Assembly: GCA_045660065.1 (NCBI GenBank)
Contig: JAZRDC010000026.1
Location: 1-64,000, forward strand
Direction of reading: 5' to 3'
DNA: 64,000 nt
Source of the DNA: RGIG2094 sp045660065
Lineage (GTDB): Bacteria > Bacillota > Clostridia > RGIG6154
Part shown: positions 40,278-48,554 of the stretch, piece by piece
How positions within the stretch are numbered: the stretch's first letter is position 1
Layout: each line of letters opens with the position of its first letter
Notes under the pieces: model-generated
Database searches by the model: none
Told to the model about the DNA's origin: nothing
What the model saw: only the letters and a program-made list of their open reading frames with translations
Position numbers and translations under genes: made by a program

Positions 40278-41186
40278 TTAAAAATATTCTTTTGCATTTT
40301 GTAAATCTGACTGAATTTGCTCTTTCAATTCTTCCAAACTGTCAAATTTCTTTTCTTCACGCAAAAAATTAAGTAAATTAAATGATATTTTTTTACCGTA
40401 AAAATCACCTTCAGCATCAATAATATGTGCTTCAAGCAACGGTGTATTTCCACCAACTGTGGGCTTAATACCAATATTGATTATGGAATTATACTCCACA
40501 CAATCTATTATGGTTTTACCTGCATAAACGCCGAATTTGGGTACAATTTTATCACTGCCAAAATTAATATTTGCAGTAGGAAAACCAATTCCTGTTCCCA
40601 GATGATTACCGTGAACAACTTCTCCCTCTATGGAAAAAGGTCTGCCAAGCATTTTATTGGCGCAAGTTACATCACCATTTTTAAGAAATTCACGAATTTT
40701 TGAACTTGAAACAATCAAACCGTCTTGTTCAAAAAGGTCTTCAACATTGGTTTCAATTCCAAATTGCTCTGCAAAAGATTTCAAAAAAGCACTTGTGCCT
40801 TTGGCTTTTGCACCAAAAGAATAATGTTTGCCAACAACAATATGTTTTGCACCTAATTTTTCAGCAACTGTTTTTTCGACAAATTCTTCAGGTGAAAGGG
40901 CTAAAAACTTTTCATCTGGCTTCTGATACACTAATACATCTATACCAAGATTATCAAAAATCTTCTCTTTTTCAGAATTCGAAGTCAAAATTTCAATATT
41001 TTTGCCAAAAAACTTCTGCGGATGTTCGGAAAAAGTATATATAACTGAAAGCAAGTCGTTTTCTTTGGCAATTCTTACTGCTTTTTCTATAAGCATTTTA
41101 TGGGCGCAATGCACACCATCAAAATTTCCCAACACCACAACCGAATTTTTTAATGTTAAATTATCGTTTGCGTAAAATATTTTCAT
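40278..41186 (-). CDS. ribF: Bifunctional riboflavin kinase/FAD synthetase
   Basis: A 302-residue RibF. The N-terminal adenylyltransferase domain has GNFDGVHCAHKMLI and the C-terminal flavokinase domain has VVHGNHLGTGIGFPTANI and KPTVGG. It turns riboflavin into FMN and FAD. It ends the rimP-nusA-infB operon, three bases after truB. Confidence 0.95.
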   Translation of the reverse strand: MKIFYANDNLTLKNSVVVLGNFDGVHCAHKMLIEKAVRIAKENDLLSVIYTFSEHPQKFFGKNIEILTSNSEKEKIFDNLGIDVLVYQKPDEKFLALSPEEFVEKTVAEKLGAKHIVVGKHYSFGAKAKGTSAFLKSFAEQFGIETNVEDLFEQDGLIVSSSKIREFLKNGDVTCANKMLGRPFSIEGEVVHGNHLGTGIGFPTANINFGSDKIVPKFGVYAGKTIIDCVEYNSIINIGIKPTVGGNTPLLEAHIIDAEGDFYGKKISFNLLNFLREEKKFDSLEELKEQIQSDLQNAKEYF

Positions 41187-41189
41187 TTA

Positions 41190-41894
41190 TTACTCCTTAA
41201 CAAAAGTTTCAGGCGGAATAAGAACTTTTTCATACTCACCATTTTGCCAAAGTTGTTCAAACTCTTCAAGAGTTATACTGTTTTCAATGGTAAAAGAAGC
41301 ACTTTTTGTTCTGACTAATGATGCCATATAACCTCCGCAACCGAGTTTTTCGCCAATATCGTTGCAAAGTGTTCTGATGTAGGTGCCTTTTGAGCAACAA
41401 ATATCAAGTTCAACTGTATTATCGGTTAAATTGATATCAAGAACATCGATAGAATGAATTGTTATTATGCGAGGCTCTCTTTCAATTTCCTTACCTTCTC
41501 TTGCGAGTTTATAGAGTTTCTGTCCATTTATTTTTACAGCGCTATACATTGGCGGAGTCTGACTGATTTCACCAACAAAATCACTTACAACACTTTTTAT
41601 TGTATCTTCTGTAACACAAACTTCTCTTTCAGAAGTGATTTCTCCCTCGCTATCTTGAGTTGTAGTTGTTTTACCTAACTGCAAAAGTGCCTTATAACGC
41701 TTTGTTCCATCCATAATCGCCTGTGAAAGTTTTGTGGATTCTCTGCCGATGCAAATAGGTAAAACTCCTGTTGCCAAAGGATCAAGAGTTCCGGTATGAC
41801 CGACTTTTTTAATTTTTGTAATTCTTCTTATAACTGCCACTACAAAATGTGAACTTTTGCCGTATGGCTTGTTAATATTTACTATACCTGTCAA
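41190..41894 (-). CDS. truB: tRNA pseudouridine(55) synthase TruB, short form
   Basis: A 234-residue TruB. It has KPYGKSSHFVV, the catalytic-Asp motif GHTGTLDPLATGVLPICIG and CSKGTYIRTLCNDIG. At 234 residues it is clearly shorter than the roughly 290-310 usual for bacterial TruB, and no C-terminal PUA-like domain is visible. The catalytic core is complete, so function is expected. It is followed closely by ribF. Confidence 0.92.
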   Translation of the reverse strand: MTGIVNINKPYGKSSHFVVAVIRRITKIKKVGHTGTLDPLATGVLPICIGRESTKLSQAIMDGTKRYKALLQLGKTTTTQDSEGEITSEREVCVTEDTIKSVVSDFVGEISQTPPMYSAVKINGQKLYKLAREGKEIEREPRIITIHSIDVLDINLTDNTVELDICCSKGTYIRTLCNDIGEKLGCGGYMASLVRTKSASFTIENSITLEEFEQLWQNGEYEKVLIPPETFVKE

Positions 41895-41906
41895 ACCACT
41901 TTCTCC

Positions 41907-42854
41907 TTACATATCTTTAGTTATTTCAATTACTTTGTTTTTAACATCTTCCAAAGAATTATCGCAGGAAAACCCTGCCGCTCTTATATGACCACCGCCA
42001 CCAAAGCAAGATGCAATAACAGTAGCATCAGCATAAGAATTTGTTCTTATGCTTCCTTTTGTTTTGCCGTCTTTTTCTTTGATAAGGCAGGCAATTTCAA
42101 CACCTTTTACACTTCTTAATACATCAACTAAACCTTCAGTATGTTCATAAGTTGCACCAAAATCTTTAAGGCAATTTTCGTCAATTATCGCAACAGCAAC
42201 TTTTCCGTTGTGGCATACTAACATATTTTCAACCAGATATGCCTGAAGTTTTAATTCTGCCAAGGTGTTTGTTGCAAACATAAGTCTGTTAATTTCTGCA
42301 CTGTCAAAATCATATTTTAACAATTCAGAAGCAACGATGTGTGTATCTGGTGAAACATTGGAATAAGCAAAGCAACCTGTATCTGAAGAAATGGCACAAT
42401 ACAAAAGTGACGCACTGCTGTTATCAATATCAGTTCCTAACTCCTGCAACAATTCAAAAACCAACTCACCTGTTGCTGATGCATCTCCTTTAACAAAGTT
42501 AAGTTTCCCATAACCTTTGTTTGTAAAATGATGGTCAACATTAAGTGTGTTATTATGATTTTCGTAGTACTCTTTAAAAGTCCCGAGTCTGCCCGTATCG
42601 CCGCAATCAAGAGCAATTAAGCAATCATATTCGCAATCAGGCAATTCTGTTTTGTATTCAACAGGTGCAAAGCCAAGCATAAACTCAAGTCTTTCGCTCA
42701 CCTGTTCATTTAAATACACATCTGCAACTTTATTCAATTTATTTAAACTGTATTTTAAAGCAAAGGCGCTGCCCAAGGCATCGCCATCTGCTGAAATATG
42801 AACAAAAATTGCAATTTTTTCTGCTTTTAACAAAGCATTTGCTATATTTTTCAT
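41907..42854 (-). CDS. nrnA: NrnA-type nanoRNase/pAp phosphatase (DHH/DHHA1)
   Basis: A 315-residue DHH phosphoesterase: HISADGDALGSA (motif I), ALDCGDTGRLG (II), LNVDHHFTN (III) and the DHHA1 C-terminal domain GSIRTNSYADATVIASCFGGGGHIRAAG. It degrades 2- to 5-mer RNA and dephosphorylates pAp. It follows rbfA by three bases. Confidence 0.95.
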   Translation of the reverse strand: MKNIANALLKAEKIAIFVHISADGDALGSAFALKYSLNKLNKVADVYLNEQVSERLEFMLGFAPVEYKTELPDCEYDCLIALDCGDTGRLGTFKEYYENHNNTLNVDHHFTNKGYGKLNFVKGDASATGELVFELLQELGTDIDNSSASLLYCAISSDTGCFAYSNVSPDTHIVASELLKYDFDSAEINRLMFATNTLAELKLQAYLVENMLVCHNGKVAVAIIDENCLKDFGATYEHTEGLVDVLRSVKGVEIACLIKEKDGKTKGSIRTNSYADATVIASCFGGGGHIRAAGFSCDNSLEDVKNKVIEITKDM

Positions 42855-42857
42855 ATA

Positions 42858-43205
42858 TTATTCACCGTTAAGTTCATTAATAATTTTGTTAATGTGAGAA
42901 CCATACTCAATTGAGTCGTCTATAACAAAGTGAAGTTCAGGTGTGTATCTTAATTTTGTTCTTGAAGAAACTTCTTTTCTGATAAAGCCCGCACTGCTGC
43001 TTAAACCTTTAAGAATTTCTTTTTTCTTTTCTTCATTACAAAAAGCGGAAACATACACCTTTGCAAATTTTAAATCCTTTGTAACTATTACAGACACAAC
43101 TGAAAGTAAAACTCCGTCAAGTCTTGGATCTTTTAAAGTCGGCAAAATTGAACACAGTTCTCTTTTGATTTCTTCATCAATTTTTTGTTGTCTGAATTTA
43201 GCCAT
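42858..43205 (-). CDS. rbfA: 30S ribosome-binding factor RbfA
   Basis: A 115-residue RbfA with KH-like fold: QKIDEEIKRELCSILPTLKDPRL and the ending LRYTPELHFVIDDSIEYGSHI. It matures the 30S subunit and 16S 5' end. AAAGGA precedes the ATG, 14 bases after infB. Confidence 0.95.
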   Translation of the reverse strand: MAKFRQQKIDEEIKRELCSILPTLKDPRLDGVLLSVVSVIVTKDLKFAKVYVSAFCNEEKKKEILKGLSSSAGFIRKEVSSRTKLRYTPELHFVIDDSIEYGSHINKIINELNGE

Positions 43206-43219
43206 AACGTTTCCTTTCG

Positions 43220-45565
43220 TTATCGTTTAATTTCTTCCATAATGAAACTTTCCACGATGTCGCCTTCTTTGATATCGTTGAAGTTTTCGATGCCGATACC
43301 ACATTCGTAACCACTTGCTACTTCTTTAACGTCGTCTTTAAATCTCTTAAGTGAGTCTAAAACACCTTCGTGAATAACAATACTGTCACGAACAACACGA
43401 ACCTGTGAATTTCTTGAAATTTTACCGTCCAATACATATGAACCACCAATTGTACCAACGCCTGAAACTTTAAATGTCTGTCTGATTTCAGCGTGGCCCT
43501 GAACAACTTCTTTAAATTCAGGATCGAGCATACCTTTCATAGCGGCTTCAATTTCTTCAATAGCAGTATAAATAACTCTGTAAAGACGGATTTCAACTTC
43601 CGCTTTTTCTGCACTTGAAATAGCATTCGCATCAGGACGAACGTTAAATCCAACGATAATAGCATTAGACGCTGATGCAAGCATAACGTCTGAATCGTTA
43701 ACACCACCAACACCGCCGTGGATAATTCTGATTCTAACCTCATCATTGCTTAATTTTTCCAATGACTGTTTAACTGCTTCAACAGAACCCTGAACATCGG
43801 CCTTAATGATAATGTTGAGTTCTTTCATCTTACCCTGTTCAATCTGACTGAACAAGTTTTCAAGAGATGCTTTCTGTGTTGCCTGAAGTGCTTCTTCTTT
43901 CTGTTTTGCAATTCTTTCGTCAACAACTTCACGGGCTTTTTTCTCGTTTTCTACAACGTAGAACAAATCGCCGCCGCTTGGAACGCTTGATAAGCCCAAT
44001 ACTTCAACAGGAACAGAAGGTTCTGCAGTTTTTACTCTTTCTCCTCTGTCGTTCATCATTGCACGAACTCTACCAATTGAAGTACCTACAACTACAACAT
44101 CACCGATTTTTAATGTACCGTTCTGAACCAAAACTGTTGCAATAGGACCTCTGCCCTTATCAAGTCTTGATTCAATAACAATACCTCTTGCTTCTCTATT
44201 TGGATTTGCTTTAAGTTCTCTCATATCAGCAACCAAAAGAAGCATTTCCAAAAGTTCGTCAATACCCTGACCTGTGAGGGCTGAAACATTAACGCAAATT
44301 GTATCGCCACCCCACTGTTCAGGAATAAGTTCATGTTCAGTAAGTTCCTGCAAAACTCTGTCAGGATTTGCTGTATCTTTATCGCATTTATTAACTGCAA
44401 CAATTACGCTTACACCTGCGGCTTTTGCGTGGTTAATTGCTTCTACAGTCTGTGGCATAATACCGTCATCTGCGGCAACAACCAAAATTGCAATATCAGT
44501 TGCCATTGCACCTCTTGCACGCATAGCAGTAAATGCTTCGTGACCAGGGGTATCTAAGAATGTAATTTCTTTATCGTTAAGATTTACTCTGTACGCACCG
44601 ATATGCTGAGTAATACCACCCGCTTCACCTGCAGTAACATGTGTACTTCTGATTTTATCCAAAAGACTTGTTTTACCGTGGTCAACGTGTCCCATTACGC
44701 AAACAACAGGGCTTCTTGGGAGCAAATCTTCTTCTTTGTCTTCAATGTCAATAAGAAGTGATTCTTCTGCTGTGATGATAATTTCCTTTTTAACAATTGC
44801 TTCAAATTCTTCTGCAACAATTGCGGCTGTATCAAAGTCGATGATATCGCTTACTGCAGCCATCTGACCTAACATAAACAACTTTTTAACAACTTCTGCT
44901 GCTGTCTTTTTAAGTCTTGATGCAAGTTCACCAACAGAAATTGTATCAGGAATTTCAACTTCCAATTTAACAGGCTTTGGAATAACCTTTTTAACCTGCT
45001 GAAGTGGTTTGTTATCCTTTTTACCAAATCTGTTCTGACCTTTTTTAATTTTCTGCTTGTTCTGAACATTATCTTTAATTTTGTCAGAAACCATTTCTTC
45101 TATACGTTCAACTTTTTCAATTCTGTTAACATCAATTGCTTCAGAACGAGTGTTTACTACTACGTTTACGCGTTCTTTTTTAGGCTGAGGCTGAGCCTGT
45201 TTTTTCTTTTCTGACTTTTCAAAAGGATGCGGATTTGAAGGCTTTTTAACTTTTTCTTCCTTCTTTTCCTCTGCAGGTTTTTCTTCCTTTACTTCTTCCT
45301 TTGGTTCTTCTTTTACAGGTTCAGGCTTTGGCTCTTCTTTTTTGATAAGTTTACCATATTCCATGGTACTGTTCAAAAGATTAAACTTTCCGCCTTTGTC
45401 ATATTTTTGTGACAACACTTCAAAGATAATATCAAGTTGATTTTCTTCTAAAACAGTCATATATCCTTTAACTGATATACCAAACTGTTCTAAGATAGTT
45501 ATTATATCTTTGCTTGTCATATTTAAATCTTTTGCAAGTTCATGCACTCTGATTTTTTGCAGCAT
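43220..45565 (-). CDS. infB: Translation initiation factor IF-2
   Basis: A 781-residue IF-2. It carries the N-terminal IF2-N module, a Lys/Glu/Pro-rich linker (about 85-150), a second IF2-N module, then the G domain with GHVDHGKTSLLDKIR, TFLDTPGHEAF and AVNKCDK, and C-terminal domains C1 and C2. It delivers fMet-tRNA to the 30S subunit. GAGGAA precedes the ATG. Confidence 0.97.
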   Translation of the reverse strand: MLQKIRVHELAKDLNMTSKDIITILEQFGISVKGYMTVLEENQLDIIFEVLSQKYDKGGKFNLLNSTMEYGKLIKKEEPKPEPVKEEPKEEVKEEKPAEEKKEEKVKKPSNPHPFEKSEKKKQAQPQPKKERVNVVVNTRSEAIDVNRIEKVERIEEMVSDKIKDNVQNKQKIKKGQNRFGKKDNKPLQQVKKVIPKPVKLEVEIPDTISVGELASRLKKTAAEVVKKLFMLGQMAAVSDIIDFDTAAIVAEEFEAIVKKEIIITAEESLLIDIEDKEEDLLPRSPVVCVMGHVDHGKTSLLDKIRSTHVTAGEAGGITQHIGAYRVNLNDKEITFLDTPGHEAFTAMRARGAMATDIAILVVAADDGIMPQTVEAINHAKAAGVSVIVAVNKCDKDTANPDRVLQELTEHELIPEQWGGDTICVNVSALTGQGIDELLEMLLLVADMRELKANPNREARGIVIESRLDKGRGPIATVLVQNGTLKIGDVVVVGTSIGRVRAMMNDRGERVKTAEPSVPVEVLGLSSVPSGGDLFYVVENEKKAREVVDERIAKQKEEALQATQKASLENLFSQIEQGKMKELNIIIKADVQGSVEAVKQSLEKLSNDEVRIRIIHGGVGGVNDSDVMLASASNAIIVGFNVRPDANAISSAEKAEVEIRLYRVIYTAIEEIEAAMKGMLDPEFKEVVQGHAEIRQTFKVSGVGTIGGSYVLDGKISRNSQVRVVRDSIVIHEGVLDSLKRFKDDVKEVASGYECGIGIENFNDIKEGDIVESFIMEEIKR

Positions 45566-45611
45566 TTAAATTCCTCGCTTTCTTTTCATAGCCGCCGTTT
45601 TGACAGCACAA

Positions 45612-45911
45612 TTAAATTTCTTTATCATTATACGCCTTTAAAACAGCGGTTGAAAAATTCTTATCGGTTATTACAGCAACGCTTCTTGTTTCTTTGCCTG
45701 TGCATTTTCCCAAAATTTCTTTTGTGTCTAAATAAATGATTTCAATTCCAGAGTCTGAAAAAATCTTTATTGAATTTTCGGAAGTTTCCTTTGTCAGGAT
45801 TATAAGTTTTGCTTTATTGGTTTTTACCGCTTTTTCACAAAGTTCCAATCCTGTTATAACTTTACCTGCTCTTGTTGCAAGTCCAATCATTCTTTCGGCT
45901 TTACTTTGCAT
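45612..45911 (-). CDS. ylxQ: L7Ae family ribosome-associated protein YlxQ
   Basis: A 99-residue L7Ae/L30e-fold RNA-binding protein: KAERMIGLATRAGKVITGLELCEKAVK then KLIILTKETSENS. It sits between rnpM and infB as in Bacillus ylxQ. Its start overlaps the rnpM end by 11 bases. The client RNA is unknown. Confidence 0.9.
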   Translation of the reverse strand: MQSKAERMIGLATRAGKVITGLELCEKAVKTNKAKLIILTKETSENSIKIFSDSGIEIIYLDTKEILGKCTGKETRSVAVITDKNFSTAVLKAYNDKEI

Positions 45912-46161
45912 CTTTAAGCACTTCCTTTAAATCATTCAGTATGTTTTCATCAGACAACAAGCCTGAAAATCTTGCAAATTTTTTTGAAGACATAATTTTA
46001 TCCAGGCATTGCTCCGAGCAGATATAAAATCCTCTGCCACCTGCTTTGAAGGTTTTATCTATCATACCCTTACCCTCTTTTGCAGTAATTCTTGCCATAT
46101 TATGCTTATGCTTCATATTTCTGCAACATACGCACATTCTGTAATTAACCTTATCGTTCAT
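45901..46161 (-). CDS. rnpM: RNase P modulator RnpM (YlxR)
   Basis: An 86-residue YlxR-family protein: MCVCCRNMKHKHNMARITAKEG and DKTFKAGGRGFYIC. In Bacillus it binds RNase P and lowers its activity; it has been called RnpM. It follows nusA in the conserved rimP-nusA-ylxR-ylxQ-infB order. Confidence 0.93.
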   Translation of the reverse strand: MNDKVNYRMCVCCRNMKHKHNMARITAKEGKGMIDKTFKAGGRGFYICSEQCLDKIMSSKKFARFSGLLSDENILNDLKEVLKDAK

Positions 46162-46170
46162 AAATATTCC

Positions 46171-47223
46171 TTAAAATTCCAAATTTATGTTATCTTCTGC
46201 TTTGATATCGATTTTCCAACCGGTAAGTTTAGCAGCAAGTCTTGCATTCTGACCTTCTCTGCCGATAGCAAGTGAAAGTTGGAACGCAGGAACTACAACA
46301 GTACACATTTTTTCTTCTTCGTTTACTTCAATTGAAATAACCTTTGCAGGGCTCAATGCTGCCTGAATAAATTCAGCAGGATCTTCACTCCACTTGATAA
46401 TATCAATTTTTTCGCCGCCCAATGCATCAACAACATTCTGAACTCTGATGCCACGCTGACCTACGCAAGAGCCAATCGGGTCGATATTAGGATTTTCTGC
46501 ATATACTGCAATTTTTGTTCTTGAACCAGGTTCGCGTGAAATTGCTTTAATCTGAACAATTCCTTCACCGATTTCAGGAACTTCATTTTCAAAAAGTTTA
46601 CCTACAATACCTGCATTGCTTCTTGAAACAATGATTTCAGGACCGTAGTTTGTTTTGTTTACTTTTGCAACATAAAGTTTAATCTTATCGCCCGGTTCAA
46701 TTTTTTCGCCTTCAATCTGTTCACTTGGAGGAATGATTGCTTCAAAATTACCAACATCTACGATAATGTTTTTCTTATCAATTCTTTTAACAATACCTGT
46801 TGTAACAGTATTTTCTTTCTTTCTGAACTCTGTGTAAAGTTTACCGCTTTCTGCTTCACGGAGTTTCTGGAGCATAACCTGTTTTGCAGTCTGTGCCGCA
46901 ATTCTTGAAAACGGAGTCTGGTCGATTTCTTCAACTACAACATCGCCGATTTCATATGCTTCGTTGATTTCTTTTGCTTCGTCAAGGTCGTATTCGCCAT
47001 CCTGACCCAAGCCATTTTCTACAACTTTGCAGTGCTTGTAGAGAGTAACATTACCGTTTTCTCTGTTAAGTTCTACAACAAGGTCTGCACCTTTAATACC
47101 TCTGATGCTTCTTTTATACGCAATTGCAAGTGCGCTTTCGATTGCCTGGAACATATATTCTCTTTCAATTCCTTTTTCTTTTTCAAGCATAGCAATCGCA
47201 TTAAGTAATTCTTTGTTATCCAC
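46171..47223 (-). CDS. nusA: Transcription termination/antitermination factor NusA
   Basis: A 350-residue NusA: N-terminal RNA polymerase-binding domain (LLNAIAMLEKEKGIEREYMFQAIESALAIAYKR), S1 domain (TTGIVKRIDKKNIIVDVG), KH1 and KH2 (IDPIGSCVGQRGIRVQNVV, GREGQNARLAAKLTGWKIDI). It ends after KH2, lacking the acidic repeats of gamma-proteobacteria, as usual for Firmicutes. A candidate attenuator hairpin in the operon leader may be its own target. Confidence 0.97.
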   Translation of the reverse strand: MDNKELLNAIAMLEKEKGIEREYMFQAIESALAIAYKRSIRGIKGADLVVELNRENGNVTLYKHCKVVENGLGQDGEYDLDEAKEINEAYEIGDVVVEEIDQTPFSRIAAQTAKQVMLQKLREAESGKLYTEFRKKENTVTTGIVKRIDKKNIIVDVGNFEAIIPPSEQIEGEKIEPGDKIKLYVAKVNKTNYGPEIIVSRSNAGIVGKLFENEVPEIGEGIVQIKAISREPGSRTKIAVYAENPNIDPIGSCVGQRGIRVQNVVDALGGEKIDIIKWSEDPAEFIQAALSPAKVISIEVNEEEKMCTVVVPAFQLSLAIGREGQNARLAAKLTGWKIDIKAEDNINLEF

Positions 47224-47235
47224 AATACATCCTCC

Positions 47236-47700
47236 TTAAAAATCGATAGTTAATCTTACCGATGAAATTTTTTCATTTGGTATTTTTAAAAGACTTTCGT
47301 CTTCAGTTTCAATTTCTGTTATTTCATTATTTCTTGAAACAAGTTTGCCCTCAAGGCTTTTATTACCTTCAAATGAGCCATAAAAGTTAACACAAACTTT
47401 TTCACCTGCAAATCTATCAAAATCTCTTTGCTTTTTCAGTTTGCGTTCTAAACCCGGCGAAGAAACTTCCAGGTAATATCCCTGATCAATTGGGTCTTCT
47501 TCGTCCAAAACATCGCTCAAAGGACGAGAAACTGCTTCACAATCATCAATAGAAACAGGTTCGTCTTCTCTGTCGATATAAACTCTTAAATAATAGTCAG
47601 AACCTTCTTTTTTAAACTCAACATCATAAATCATAATGCCAAGAGGCTCTGCAATTTTTTCCGCGAGTTTTTCAACGATTTCTTCTACTTTGTTTGCCAT
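47236..47700 (-). CDS. rimP: Ribosome maturation factor RimP
   Basis: A 154-residue RimP: an N-terminal alpha/beta domain (EKLAEKIAEPLGIMIYDVEFKKEGSDYYLRVYID) and an SH3-like C-terminal domain (LEVSSPGLERKLKKQRDFDRFAG). It is needed for 30S maturation. GGGAGG precedes the ATG. It is the first gene of the nusA-infB operon. Confidence 0.95.
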   Translation of the reverse strand: MANKVEEIVEKLAEKIAEPLGIMIYDVEFKKEGSDYYLRVYIDREDEPVSIDDCEAVSRPLSDVLDEEDPIDQGYYLEVSSPGLERKLKKQRDFDRFAGEKVCVNFYGSFEGNKSLEGKLVSRNNEITEIETEDESLLKIPNEKISSVRLTIDF

Positions 47701-47739
47701 ACAACAACCTCCCTGAAATCCACCGTATACAACGCAAAA

Positions 47740-47760
47740 GAGTGAGCTTTCTGCTCACTC
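47740..47760 (-). promoter_or_regulatory. Terminator-like hairpin in the rimP-nusA leader
   Basis: GAGTGAGC pairs with GCTCACTC (8 bp, loop AGAAA) and is followed on the minus strand by TTTTGCGTTGT, a short and broken U tract. It lies about 27 bases past the -10 element and about 40 before the rimP ATG. The weak U tract is what a NusA-dependent intrinsic terminator looks like. It may instead be a plain terminator of the upstream SSB-like gene. Confidence 0.55.
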
Positions 47761-47786
47761 CTTTGCCAAATTCTTATGTTATTGTT

Positions 47787-47815
47787 ATTTTAACACATTT
47801 TTTTAAAAAAATCAA
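47787..47815 (-). promoter_or_regulatory. Sigma-A-type promoter for the rimP-nusA-infB operon
   Basis: Minus-strand TTGATT (47815-47810), a 17-base spacer and TAAAAT (47792-47787), 17 bases past the SSB-like stop. The hairpin above is then inside the leader. Confidence 0.75.
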
Positions 47816-47831
47816 GTGTTTTAGCAAATTT

Positions 47832-48473
47832 TTAAATATTTTCATCAATTTCCTGATTTTTAACTACTTCAAGTTTTGTTACCGATACCTCATAGGCAGT
47901 TTTTTCGGCAAATTCATCTTCAGAAATTTTCTTTTTATAATCTCTGCTCTGTATTCTGCCCCAAAGTTTGATATTGGTGCCAACTTCAAGATTTCCTGTA
48001 AACTTGGCGTTTCTCCCCCAAGTAATGCAAGGAATGTAGTCAGATTTACCATACTGTCTGTTTACTGCGATTAAAACATCGCAAATTTCTCTGCCGAAAG
48101 GTGTGGTTCTGTATACGGGAGTTTTGCAGATATAACCGTTAAGAAAGATAGAATTCGGGGACTCATAATCTTCTGTCATATCATAAATCTTTTTAACAAA
48201 CACAGTAAGTACCAGTTTATTCCCTTCATCGGAATAATTGTTATATGACCGAAATTGCCCCTCAACCTGAATAAGTCTTCCCGGATACAAATCAAAATCG
48301 CTTATCATTCTTTCGGAAATAGTCAGAATAACGCTGTCATAATTATCGCTAAGCCTTGGAACTTTCAAGCACAGTTTACAAAATCCTTCACCGTATATTT
48401 CATGGCTGTATTCAGGGACGCTGTCTACCATCCCTTCAAGCCTGGCCTCGTTATTTGTAAGCAGTTTTTCCAT
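47832..48473 (-). CDS. Tandem OB-fold single-stranded-DNA-binding-like protein
   Basis: A 213-residue soluble protein that looks like two OB folds. The first ends GRLIQVEGQFRSYN (about 75-88). The second carries NGYICKTPVYRTTPFGREICDVLIAVNRQYGKSDYIPCITWGRNA and GRIQSRDY (about 120-190), close to SSB's core strands. It lacks the acidic C-terminal tip of classical SSB. Similar proteins occur in clostridia, annotated as SSB. It lies directly after polC and has AGGAGG upstream, so a link to replication is plausible but unproven. Confidence 0.8.
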   Translation of the reverse strand: MEKLLTNNEARLEGMVDSVPEYSHEIYGEGFCKLCLKVPRLSDNYDSVILTISERMISDFDLYPGRLIQVEGQFRSYNNYSDEGNKLVLTVFVKKIYDMTEDYESPNSIFLNGYICKTPVYRTTPFGREICDVLIAVNRQYGKSDYIPCITWGRNAKFTGNLEVGTNIKLWGRIQSRDYKKKISEDEFAEKTAYEVSVTKLEVVKNQEIDENI

Positions 48474-48554
48474 AAATACCCTCCTAAAGTATAAAAGCCT
48501 GATTTACACTTAAATCGTTATATTTATATTTATGCAAAAACTACCAATGATATA

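Noticed and set aside
43867..44145. Plus-strand ORF within infB
   Set aside because: Antisense shadow of the IF-2 G-domain region.
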